Of a stretch of 36,834 bases of DNA, positions 1 through 9,727 are shown in pieces; positions within the stretch are counted from its first letter, which is position 1, and each line of letters starts with the position of its first letter. Made by a program: the position numbers and the translations under genes. The notes beneath the pieces were generated by a model. The model did no database searches, was not told the origin of the DNA, and saw only the letters and a list, made by a program, of their open reading frames with translations. The stretch is from Phellopilus nigrolimitatus. Lineage: Eukaryota; Basidiomycota; Agaricomycetes; Hymenochaetales; Hymenochaetaceae. The stretch is taken from the NCBI GenBank assembly GCA_021029095.1, contig JAJOHG010000253.1, forward strand, positions 1-36,834. Reading direction: 5' to 3'.

Positions 1-1213
1 GGATCAGAGATGGCAGCATGACCATCGTTTGTATTCGAGCCATTCGCTCACACGATATTTTGTACAGCCGCATCTCCTGCTACCACTTTTGAAAAACAAC
101 CTGTAAGTAATAGTCGAAATGATATATCAAAGTATGATACTATGAGGTGCGTGAGGATTACAATGTCACTCACGCGAAAGTTCCTATCAATCCTCTTTGG
201 TTCAAGCATTCTCAAACGGAATTCAATCTTATACATGACTACTTTAGCCATGGTAAATATAGAGGAGAAGGAGGGGGTTAGCAGAAGAGGCAGTGGCGAG
301 AAGACAAGATGGGTCGAAGCACAAGACAAAAATATACATCCTTCAAGGCGCAGGAATGTGGCTCAGTGACAACCCCAGATGAATAAAAACAAAACTTATC
401 TCACCTTCACTTCACGTAAGTCAAATTCACTGACGAAAAACAAGTTCCCACGCAATGAACGCATGTTGTCATTGTCGAAATCCGAAAGCCAATATCAGCA
501 AAAAAGACTCTCTTCTGGTAGTAACTCTTAAATTTATGTTTGAGAACTAGGACAAGGCTTTTCCGGAAAATCCGTTGCTTTTGATGAAGTTAAATTGCTT
601 CAATGCGAGACAACAATGCAAACACCTGGTATAGCCTGAGATTGGAGGTCCACTGAAACTGAAGACATGAAGCCGATCAAATGGTGGAGTTCCGAAGGTG
701 CGAGAGCAGGAGACTGCATTGATAGAGAATGATCTGAACAGTCATCCTGAGCTATGATCATAAGGTGCATTGCCAATGGATCTGAACAGCCTTCTAATAG
801 CATTGATATTAGGTCGTCGCAATCGTGCTAAGAATCAAGGAAAGACGAGCACCTGTGATGTATGAAGAACAGACACGTCTTTCTGATTAACAGCGTAGTC
901 ACAGCAAAGGACCACTTGAGCCCGAAGCGCTGTCGATTGAAGCATATACGATCTTAAAGAACTTCTAGGCGATATAACTAGAAAAAACAGTGTCTGGAAA
1001 TTCGGCAACTCACGATTGCAGAGTCCATCACATCTCCTCGGCCACGCCAGGTCGGGTCAGTTAAGAACATATTGAACATTCAGAACTCCGCAGGAATACG
1101 ACGGAGCACATTCCTGTGTCTTGTTGGCGACAAGCACAGCAGATCCTGGATGTGAAAATAAAATTTGAGCTTGTCTCCGGCGTTTGCCGGGAAATGCTTA
1201 CAAAGTGCATAAG
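1..1213. other. Gene-free left edge
   Basis: I see no reading frame here that resembles a known protein. The open frames are short (up to 93 residues), low in complexity and lack convincing splice structure. Base composition is like intergenic DNA elsewhere in the window. The stretch ends at the TA dinucleotide that borders the inverted-repeat element. Confidence 0.5.
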
Positions 1214-1407
1214 TACAGTCATTCACCGGTCAATGGGACACCAAATCGCCATCGCGGACTCAACCATATTTTGCCCCTTTTTTACAAAACAAATTATGCT
1301 GGCAAGTAAACAAACTACTGTAGAATGTCCTCACAGAATCTTGTATAAAAATAAGGAGAAATAAAAGAGGTACAGTGAAAACAAAAAGCTGTGACCTTTT
1401 TGGTCCT

Positions 1408-1425
1408 CACCGCTCAATGGGACAG
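1408..1425 (+). repeat. Internal copy of the element's left end motif
   Basis: CACCGCTCAATGGGACAG matches positions 6-23 of the left terminal repeat except at two bases and has the same orientation. With the second copy at 1967-1983 it forms an inner inverted pair inside the element. Such subterminal copies can be transposase binding sites or traces of a nested insertion. Confidence 0.6.
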
Positions 1426-1966
1426 TAGCTTTCCCACGACCCTGACCACAATAGTGCAGTAACTACGAGTGATACCGACCACCAAATGATATGGTAAGTG
1501 CATTTACTGGTAGATACAGATGTCCTCTTCATGAATATGCCTCTAACCATGTATTTTTATCATGTTGAGTAATAAAATTGTCTTCGAAGTCATCTAGGAC
1601 ACTTACAGGACTTCTGTAACACCTGTGACCTGTTGATAAGATAGTGCATATATACTGTCATTCTCGAGATCCGCTCAAATTCTCTTTCACATAACATCAT
1701 GCTTACGTTGCAGAGATATTCTCCTCTCATTATATGAGAAATCAGTGCTGGTCTAAAGGGACAAAATGTGTGCAGAAGGCAGAATGTATTGTGTCACGCC
1801 AAGTTGCAGTTACCATTTTAGTACACTTCGACAGTATTTTGAGCATTTCTCAAGCAATACTGAGCCGGGCTGGCTCACACTTGGTATACAGTACTTTGGT
1901 ATATATTTAAGCTTGAAATTGCAAAACTAATTGGAAAAAACGGTCGAGAAATGGTGTTTTAGGCGA

Positions 1967-1983
1967 GTGTCCCATTGACCGGT
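1967..1983 (-). repeat. Internal copy of the element's right end motif
   Basis: GTGTCCCATTGACCGGT sits directly against the right terminal repeat, so the end motif appears twice in tandem. This inner copy matches the left terminal repeat exactly over these 17 bases, whereas the outermost right copy has the single mismatch. Confidence 0.65.
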
Positions 1984-2012
1984 GGTGTCCCATTGACTGG
2001 TGAATGACTGTA

Positions 2013-2474
2013 CTACGTACAGTGTAGCAAGATTCTTACATAATAGCATACTCACGGACATTGTTCATCATCGTTTCGGACTTGCATCACTCCAAAATCA
2101 AATCAAAAGCATGGTCACCGAAACGAGGCTTCGAGCGATCAGATCCATAGCTCTTCGTATCTTTGCCTCTCCTACCTGACGCCTGACTCATCAAGTTTAT
2201 TCACGCAATTTTTAGAACGTATCGACTTTGCGCCTGTGCACTAAACTTACGCAATTCCTGCTGTAGAAGTGCATGATGTGCGGCTTATATCAATCTGCGA
2301 TGAGTTCAATTCGGCACCACAAGCTGGCGGTCCATCATTACATCTGTTCATCGACCTGTCTTACAATCCAATAGTACGGTGGGCGCATGATGGACCGTGG
2401 AATGCCCGTGCTTATTTGTGAAGAGACGCGAGTACTTCCCCTTTCTTTCACCGTCCTCTTCCATAGCTCGTGAA
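2013..2474. other. Spacer upstream of the DUF6533-type gene
   Basis: There is no supported gene in these 460 bases. It lies between the inverted-repeat element and the start codon at 2475 and presumably carries that gene's promoter. I see no clear TATA box. Confidence 0.4.
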
Positions 2475-4142
2475 ATGGAGGCCTTGGAGACGCAGATCAC
2501 GCATCTCTACGCCTCACGATACCTCACAAGTAACCTACATTTCTTGCCAAAGCATGCATACGAGCTGAATATTGTCCAGTTGCAGGAACGACAGTCCTCG
2601 TTTACGACACGATCCTCACATTGCCAGACGAAATCAAATTCGTCTGGTCAACACTTCTACAGAAGCGGTGGCGCTGGCGAGATGAGCGAGGTCACAAACA
2701 GCTCATTATACCTAAAATCTTACTCCTCTTCATTCGGTACACCATGCTCGCCACTGCCATTGCATATTTGTCCGGTACGTTACCGTCTTCATATAAAATG
2801 GTTGCTACGCTGATGTCCGTTCCTTAGCGCTGATACCTTCTCGAACATTAAATGATAAATGGGCGAGTGCAGCTGAATAACATACATACACCCAATCCTG
2901 ACTTTTCTCATTTTTAGTAATCTTCTTTTTGAATTCGACTTCTGCAACACTGTCTCAAATGCTCACTTTCATCCGCTCTGAAGGTGCCAATCCACAATAT
3001 CTATTGTTTCTAAAACCGACGTGTTGGTTGAAGTCATTGGCTCTGGTATTTTTCTTCACCTTTCTCTGTCATTGCTTGCACTTTTTAGACGGAATTTGAA
3101 CTCCAGGTATCGTCCTTTACCGATTGTATCTCCTCTGGGATTTTGGACGTCTTAATACGTACATCCTCGTCGGCGCGTTCATATCCATGAAAGCAGTTAC
3201 TTTCACCTCTGCAATTGCCGCGTCAATACATGTTCGAGGTAAGTGAATTTCCGGTTTCGCTCGGCCTACAGCATAATTTGTTGCTGACTACGTATTTTTG
3301 GTGATGGTTGCGGATAAAAGACTCTATACATTTCCAAAAGATTGAGCTTGTGCAGTTTTGTGACATAGAGAGGACTTCTGCTTTATTTTACGGGGTGTGG
3401 GTTCCTGGTGTACGTGTGTCGACCGGCATTTTTGTAGCGAACAATATTAACTTGAATTGTTTGCGAAGGCCGTCTCTGATGCCTTCTCTTTTTTTCTCCT
3501 ACTATTGAATGCCCTTTCACGTCCCCGCACGGAGAGCGAGAGGCTGTTGGGTATTCTTTATAGTGACGGAATCGTGTATTTCCTTGTACGCACCCTTATT
3601 TTCATTAACTTCGAGATGTATTGATTGAGTATTTTATTACAGACAACTTTCTGTGTGTTGAATGATACCAGAGCGCACTGTATTCGAAACTGACTGTACT
3701 TATTGATTCCATTGCAGCTATGAGGCTGCTCAATGTACTCTTCGTCGCAATCGCAAAAAAAGACGCGAGTATTTTCCTCTTACATACACAAGGATCTGCA
3801 ATGATAACGTTTCAATTATCCTTCAGTCCGCCCTATTTTACATTGGCACTATGTGCGTGCCAACTTCTTTTTTGCTCCATTCCTTGAATGATCTCAGACT
3901 GACCTGGTGTTTCCAGCTTTTCAGGGACAATTGTGATGGTCGCTGCCTCGCGCTCTTTCCTACGACTCCTTCACTTCGGTGGGGTCCGCCGATCTAGCAG
4001 CACATGCTGGAACTATCATAAAAGCACCGTCTGCGAGATTGAATACGGATGTGCAGACTGCTCGCGAGCTACTGTATGTGAATGCGGAGAGGACTCCGGA
4101 GAGCGGGAGGAAATTATTCCGCTCGAGGGGAGTAGGCGGTAA
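2475..4142 (+). CDS. DUF6533-type integral membrane protein (gene model uncertain, possibly decaying)
   Basis: DUF6533 proteins are a large basidiomycete-specific family of multi-pass membrane proteins of unknown function, often present in many copies per genome. The start at 2475 begins a frame that, after an intron at 2530-2579, reads LVYDTILTLPDEIKFVW, the typical first-helix motif. Further in-frame exons are 2984-3045, 3107-3238 (GIVLYRLYLLWDFGRLNTY, the Arg-Tyr helix) and 3321 onward (GVWVPGVRVSTGIF). A segment from 3541 (ILYSDGIVYFLV) matches the late-helix motif, and AASRSFLRLLHF near 3950 matches the usual C-terminal end. The junction at 2775-2983 works cleanly only with the weaker GTTACC donor at 2779, and the junction between about 3614 and 3930 could not be resolved. 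It could therefore be a pseudogene. The family call is firmer than the model. Confidence 0.55.
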
Positions 4143-4793
4143 GCACCCGTTTTATTTCGGTGCGTATTCGGATAGTATTCGTGTAGCATGTTTGTCTTCC
4201 TCTCTCAAAAATTATGTATCCTGTTTATGATTTGCCCAAATGCTCCTTGCCTTGCCTGATATTTATTGCGCAGTGTATTCTGTCGAGCCAAATGAAGGCA
4301 TGATTAACTCGGAAGGGCCTTGATTTACATCGCTAGCAACAATGTCATTGCCTTTTATATTAATTTTATAGCATATATAGATTATATACTCACGAGCTCC
4401 TTGAATAATGGACCAGAGATGCGAGACAGAGTAATAAAACATGGGCCGATAGGTGGGTGGGAAATTTGAGCAAGAATAAGTCGAGTTATAACTTTCCGAG
4501 GACAATTTATACGCCTCGCTGCAGATTTGAGGGTCTTCGATAATCGTTCCTTGTGGTGAGAAGAGACGAACTGAAATCTTGCCACTCATGAAAGTCGCGT
4601 CCATACGTTCTTGAATTTGAAACGAACACGAGTAACAAATATCACCAACGCAGGAACTGAGGAAGGACCCTTTATAGACTTATAATTTATAGTCGGAGAC
4701 TGCACGCCTGTGGCGTGGGAACCAATTGCGCTCCCTCCGCGTCGAGTACTCCTCGCGTCGTTCGTGTCTGCGCGTCAAGTATCTCGAACAGCT
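4143..4793. other. Spacer between the DUF6533-type gene and pot1
   Basis: No gene is supported. An open frame on the minus strand (4263-4604) resembles nothing I know and has no splice structure. A/T-rich TATA-like sequence (cttataatttata, around 4678-4690) lies about 105 bases before the pot1 start codon and may be part of its promoter. Confidence 0.35.
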
Positions 4794-6818
4794 ATGAAGC
4801 GTAAACTTGAGCCCGATTTCGAGCGCAGACCCAAAGCAAGACCAAGACTCCCGACGTCTATATCCCTTCCTGCTCTCAACAATGTCACTTCGGCAAGACA
4901 GACCTTCAACGACGAAAGCGCATTCACTGGCGACAACAGCATACACTCAGAGCCCAAATCCTCATCTGCCCGGTCCTCGAGCGCGCTTCTTTCCTCATAC
5001 GAGGAGGATGTAATTTCAAGCGAAGAAAATGCGCTTCTGCAAGTTTCACCGACGAGTGTTCCAATCCACAAGCTAGTTGCGGGTTTTTCTTCTTTCGAGG
5101 CGAGTGTCCTTAGAATATTTCGACCACACATGACAATGAGAGTTATTCTTGGATAGGGCGCATATCCTGCTCTGGACAGACTACGGAAAGGCATGGTGAC
5201 ACAGATTGCCGGTGTTGTCGTGGAGTTCAGGCCGGCCACGATTTCAAGGAAGGGTGGTACGTTAGCTGGAATGCATAAAATGTTTCGCAAGGAAGTGCAG
5301 ACATTCATTGCTGATTTTCTTCTGCTGTAGACGCCTATGTATCAATGCGACTTGTGGACCCATCCAATGTCGAGAAAGGCTTTACGGTTAATGTCTTCGT
5401 AAACTCTCGCTACTCAGCGACTCTCCCTTCGCTTTCGACTGGTGATGCCATTCTCCTGAAAAGGGTCCTCGTCAGGGGATTGTCCGAGGAGCTTGGTTGT
5501 ATCTACGGTACAGTATTTCACGAGAAGCTTCGGTGGGCGGCGTACGACTCGTCAAAAAAGAACTTAGTCTCTACAAAAGATTTGCCGATATACTCTGCTT
5601 TTAATCCATTCTATAAGCCTACGAAGCAGGAAAGCCAATATCTTTGTAATCTCGGAAAATGGTGGCGCGTGGAAAATCCACAGGTGGTTCTTGAGAGTCG
5701 AACCCGAAGGGACCGTTGCTTGCTACAAGATTGCGATGTGAACAAGTTTTTTGATGCCACGGTCGAGGTAATATCATGCTCCTTCACTGTGGAAATTCTC
5801 TTCTTGCATTTCTCACTCAAAATCTGCAGATTGTCAAGCGCGTTAACAAGGCGCCAGGCAAAGACAGTTTGTTCTTTTTTTCCGACTACACGGCACATCC
5901 GCTCCGCAATTTGACGGGGTCGTTCGGACAGTGGGCGATCACCGCGAGCACGTCTTCGCCAAGGGTTAAGGAGGCCGATATCGCTCGAATGACGGTCGGC
6001 TCATTTTGGCTGCTGGAGAATATCCGCTTGAAAATCGGGGCGAACAACAACATCGAGATCGATCTCTACGCTTTCCGACCCTATGAACTCTTAGTAGGAC
6101 GCGATAGCAATGACCAGCACTTCAAAGCACTCTTACAGTACATTGCGAACATTTCCTTTTTTTTCTCCTCAATTTACCGATTGACTTCTGACTTCAGGCG
6201 TAAAAAAGAATACAACACTAGCCGCTCTTTTGAAGCCAGTCCGGAATGTTCATCCGTCTTGGGCATTACTCATGCCACGAGTACGATAAGTTTCATCGGC
6301 GATGTGAGTCATTTTGGAATCCGGTTTGGGTATCTTGCTCTGACTTGGTCATGCTCGCATAGATTTTGTATCAGGCAGATTCCAGCAATGGAGTCACCGA
6401 CTTATACGTGACCGATTATACGAAGAATGCACTCTTGGCGACAAGCTTCCCTAAAAGTCTTTCGCCCTCGCTGAAAGGTTATGTTTTCCATGTCGCAGTG
6501 TGGGGATTGAAGAACTTCGGGTTCCAGGAGAACGACGACTACCATTCTTTCTACTATTTCACGGGAGTACGAATCGGAATAGAGCACGGCGGTGGCTTTA
6601 AAGGAAACATGCATTTTACGCCCTCAGATCTCACGGCCGACGAGCGTATCTCAGATGTGAATGGAGTCGAGGACCCTGCGGCGAGCGCTCTTTGGACGTG
6701 AGTGCTGTCTTTTCCGAACATATTTACTGACTTGAAGCTCGAATCGAGCAGGCGCAAAAAGCATTTTGTTCAACGTTTTGGCTCCGATTTCCCGCAATGC
6801 TGTTCCGAGGTGCTGTAG
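4794..6818 (+). CDS. pot1: POT1-like telomere end-protection protein
   Basis: POT1 binds the single-stranded 3' telomere overhang in the nucleus as part of shelterin, shielding ends and controlling telomerase. Model: exons 4794-5099, 5157-5256, 5331-5767, 5830-6137, 6198-6303, 6363-6697 and 6752-6818, all phases consistent, 552 residues, close to the fission yeast protein in length. Residues 1-100 are a Ser-rich extension. OB-fold 1 spans about 105-250 (VVVEFRPATISRKG, YVSMRLVDPSN, LGKWWRV). A second OB-like block spans about 268-385 (FFDATVEIVKRVN, LFFFSDYT, LLENIRLKIG). A third block spans about 400-530 (GVTDLYVTDYTKN, WGLKNFGF). Intron 1 (5100-5156) fits only with a GC donor; without it a TAG at 5154-5156 stops the frame. 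The start is the first ATG in the frame; an earlier start is possible. No duplication or break is seen. Confidence 0.85.
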
Positions 6819-7438
6819 CGAAAAACTCTTTGATCTACGTACTCTATACTGCTCGAACTCGGACTCGCTGCTGCCTGGGTATATGCCCGACTGTTACATA
6901 CTGCTAATGGACTGTCATCGTCTGCTGCTCGCCCTGTTCTTCCTGATCACCGTACCGAACCTTCTGTAGCCCGCTCAATCAACTGTAAACCGATATCGTA
7001 TTACCAGCTTATCCATAGTTAACATCAACGTTGTACCTGCATATATGAATAAAATTGTGACTACACGAAGTAAGTTTTGAGAACAAACGAACTCACAATG
7101 AGTCCGGGGGGCTCAATTTTCCAGGACGTTCTTACGCGCTGTCTGAATAGTTGTTTCGAGTGGGTTATTTATGAATTATGATTAATACGAGAAAGAGAAT
7201 GTTGAAGTACAACTTGTAATTGAGAATGGAGACTGACACGTATTTAAGAAAGAAAAAGGGTAGGCTATTTAGGAATCGACGATTATGCATACGCTCAAAC
7301 GCGGGTTAGTCCGTCACGACGGCGTCCAGCGAGAAATTCGAAATGTTCCTCACTGATGGGGAAATCGTCCATGGCGCCGAGATAGTAAAAGTTGAAAAGG
7401 TGGTAACTGTGGTCCAAATCACAAAGGACGTTCAACAC
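6819..7438. other. Spacer downstream of pot1
   Basis: I see no gene. An AATAAA hexamer at 7048-7053, about 230 bases past the pot1 stop, could serve polyadenylation. Confidence 0.35.
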
Positions 7439-7633
7439 TTATTTGCAGACAGCCGAGTGGTTCTTCAGTTCAGATACACTGAGAAGAAGTCTGTCGCACA
7501 CAGGACAGAAGAAAGCAGGCGGGTATCGCGTGCGCACGTCCATTACGTGACGTTTTAGTGCCAAGAAGTAGTAGCGCTGCTCGCAGCCGGCGTACGTGCA
7601 ATTTCCCTCGAGCTTAGAAAAGGCAAACTGGAA
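7439..7633 (-). pseudogene. C-terminal remnant of a zinc-finger protein
   Basis: On the minus strand a frame runs to a TAA at 7439-7441 and reads two zinc-knuckle-like units: C-x4-C followed by a basic segment with one His (CTYAGCEQRYYFLALKRH), then CPVCDRLLL with a downstream His and a terminal Cys (C-x2-C-x12-H-x4-C). This resembles the last fingers of a nucleic-acid-binding protein. Upstream on that strand (above 7633) there is an acceptor-like CAG or GAG but no further coding exon and no start codon, so I read it as a truncated relic. It sits next to the eIF3a fragment in the same orientation. A short real gene cannot be ruled out. Confidence 0.4.
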
Positions 7634-7985
7634 GCTCGATCAGTCACTGAGCAGGGAGTACCTGAAAACAGGCAACAAAACAAGCACGTACACTTTCTAC
7701 AGCCTGCCTAGAGCCCAACATCAGGAAAAACCTCCCGTCTGGAATCGCCAAAAATAGCCGGGATCCCCGGGATCCCGGAAATTTTTATTTTGACGGATCC
7801 CAAAAAATATTTCATACCTGTTCCTGTCCCAGAAATGCTATTGAATTCCAGGGCGTTCCAACCGGCTCTATTCTGAACTTTTCACACATTCTACACATTT
7901 TATTTGCTTGTTTGGGCTCCTTTCCCTGCTTTACAGACAGTTGATTATATGTATAAAATGTAGATGCATTGTTTCTTAGTTACGT
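7634..7985. other. Spacer with a GC-rich palindrome
   Basis: No gene is seen. CCGGGATCC followed by CCGGGATCCCGG (7758-7778) is a near-perfect palindrome made of two BamHI-like GGATCC cores, and a third GGATCC lies at 7795-7800. It could fold into a strong hairpin. The rest is A/T-rich. Confidence 0.45.
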
Positions 7986-9345
7986 TTAGATACACAGAAA
8001 GTCGACTAATCTATGTATGCTGTCACGATCGATATTGCGCCGAATGCGATCCTGCTCCTTCTGCCGAATATCCTCCAGCGAGTGCTTTGCCTGCTCATCT
8101 TTCTCACACCTACTGGCCTCCGCATGACAGCTGGCCTCCTCCTTCTCCTTCCTCACCGACGGCTCGGACACAAGCTCCCGGCGGCGAACGATGATCGCGC
8201 GCTGCACTTGTAGTGCCTTACGCTCCGTGTTTGTGGCAGCGACAAGCTGAGCGAACGTCTCCTGGGCCGCGATGTTGTCCGCGGCAGCGGGTGCAGACTC
8301 AGACGGCGCGATAGCTTCGGGTGAATTGTGCAGGCACGTTGCGATGCCGCTGAGGCGCGTGTGCACGAGCTCACCTACAGACGGCCGGATGGACTTGTCG
8401 AGCGCAGAGGGCGTGGTCAGGCCCGCGGCCGTGCTGCCGAATGCTGCCCGACGCGTGGTCGATGCGCATGCGTATGTCGCCGCGGCGCGCGCAGCTCATA
8501 AGGAAGGCCTTCACCAGGCCAGGGCCGTACGCGCTTTCGAGGGAACCCTCAATAGACATAACGAAGTCAAGGAGCTGCGCAATCTGCATGGTCGAGTAAG
8601 CTGCACAAGCTGCACATAGAGGCACAAGAGGAGCGCACAAGGGAGAGCGGGAGATAAGAAGCATAGTTCGTGTCAGACGAAAGCTCCTTAAGAAGAGGGG
8701 CGACGGAGCTGCAGAGAGTAAGCGGATCAAACGTGACTTCCAAAATATTGTAGAGGTTTTTAACAACGGGTGGAGCAAGCTTACGGATATTGCGCGACAG
8801 CTTCACGTCGCAGAAGTCAGAACTTTGAACATCATATTAAGAACTGAAAGGGACGTACAGCTTCATTAAGGAGTCTGGTACGAGTCGGGGTCTTTGTCAA
8901 ACCAACCAGTGCAGTCAAGCGCGCAGTTCGGCCCTTTGCTTCGTCCTCTTCCGACTCCTGTCCAACAGGTACGGCGAGTGCACTAATGAGGACCTGGCCA
9001 GCGAGCCTGCCGAGTTCCTCCTCCGATTTGCCACCCACTGACCGAGCTATCGAGTAATAGCGCGCCCACGCTGCAGCATGGAATAGTGCGTTCCCACTCG
9101 TCAGGAACATGCGCGTGAGCTTTTCGTAGTAATTGGCCATCATGGCCGGATGGGGAGACTTCATCGCGATGTTGAGAAGGTTGTGAATGTCCTCAACGGA
9201 GTGGAAGGCCTCCTGCCAGAACTCGAGCTCGACGGAGATGTTGAGCTGTGCGAGGCATGTGTCAAGGTGTTGCTGGGGCGTATCATGGAAGCAATTCACG
9301 ACAGTGAAAAGTTGCGAGATGCCAGCTCACAGGTCATCGTTTAGG
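7986..9345 (-). pseudogene. Frameshifted internal fragment of eIF3a (TIF32)
   Basis: eIF3a is the scaffold of translation initiation factor 3, a cytoplasmic complex on the 40S ribosome. Reading down the minus strand, 9299-8873 gives VELEFWQEAFHSVEDIHNLL and MMANYYEKLTRMFLTSGNAL, typical of the PCI-side helices. After an intron-like gap, 8807-8655 gives NLYNILEVTFDPLTL. In another frame, about 8650-8430 gives CARRGDIRMRIDHASGSI, and in a further frame 8440-7986 gives RAIIVRRRELVSEPSVRKEK and a charged coiled coil ending EQDRIRRNID. Thus at least two frame shifts break it, and the N-terminal region and long C-terminal tail are missing. Introns seem retained, which argues for DNA duplication and not for a processed copy. 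No intact eIF3a gene is in the window. Confidence 0.85.
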
Positions 9346-9727
9346 GCCGGTCCGCACGAACTTAGGATCAAACTCGTCGGAATGGCAAATGTACAATACG
9401 TCCATATTATACATAACATTTTACCAAGAATAAATGTCATTTTGGTATAGTGGTTAAGTACATGTATAAGTTGTGATGAAGGTCGTGGGCTCGATCCGCG
9501 CAGAAACATTCATTTTGTAAATAAGAATTAATTAAGCTGGGCGATCATCTGTTGTTTCCAGACTTCTGCCCGACAATCTCAGGTATTACAGATAGTTCTT
9601 AGTCATTCCAAATAATTCATAGGGATTCCGAAGGACTCCAAGTGCTTCACAAGTTTTCAAAAAGGAGGTTTTTCCTGATGAAATCGTCGTGCGTATTGTT
9701 CTGAATCATGAACTCGGAGATTAAGTT
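9346..9727. other. Spacer between the eIF3a relic and the next gene
   Basis: It holds the tRNA-like sequence described separately. Otherwise there is no gene. The eIF3a similarity stops near 9345, less than 100 bases from the tRNA-like block, so a rearrangement border may lie here. Confidence 0.4.
9436..9508 (+). tRNA. tRNA-like sequence (tRNA-His-like), probably a pseudogene or SINE head
   Basis: An A-box-like TGGTATAGTGGTTA (9443-9456) closely matches the D-arm of eukaryotic tRNA-His, and GTTGTG (9470-9475) contains a possible GTG anticodon. CGTGG-GCTCGAT-CCGCG (9484-9500) forms a five-pair T stem and a B-box-like loop. However, the seven bases before the A box pair poorly with those after the T arm, and the anticodon stem is weak. 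I therefore read it as a degenerate tRNA or the tRNA-derived head of a short interspersed element. Confidence 0.4.

Larger units (their letters stand above)
1216..2010. mobile_element. Tc1/mariner-like non-autonomous element with 27-bp terminal inverted repeats
   Basis: The first 27 bases (1216-1242, beginning CAGTCATTCACC and ending GGGACACC) match the reverse complement of the last 27 bases (1984-2010) with one mismatch. The pair is flanked on both sides by TA (1214-1215 and 2011-2012), the target duplication of the Tc1/mariner/pogo superfamily. CAGT at the outer tip also fits that superfamily. The 795-bp interior has no transposase frame, so this looks like a MITE-type or deleted derivative moved by an enzyme coded elsewhere. 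A further copy of the end motif lies inside each end (1408-1425 and 1967-1983). The family assignment rests on ends and target site only. Confidence 0.8.

Noticed and set aside
2775..3045. Alternative DUF6533 exon read from the TAATC acceptor at about 2918
   Set aside because: In the phase that fits the strong GTACGT donor the residues do not resemble the family. In the phase with family-like residues a TGA stops the frame. The 2984 acceptor gives a better model.
4263..4604. Minus-strand open frame of 113 residues between the DUF6533-type gene and pot1
   Set aside because: No family resemblance, no splice structure and little room for a gene.
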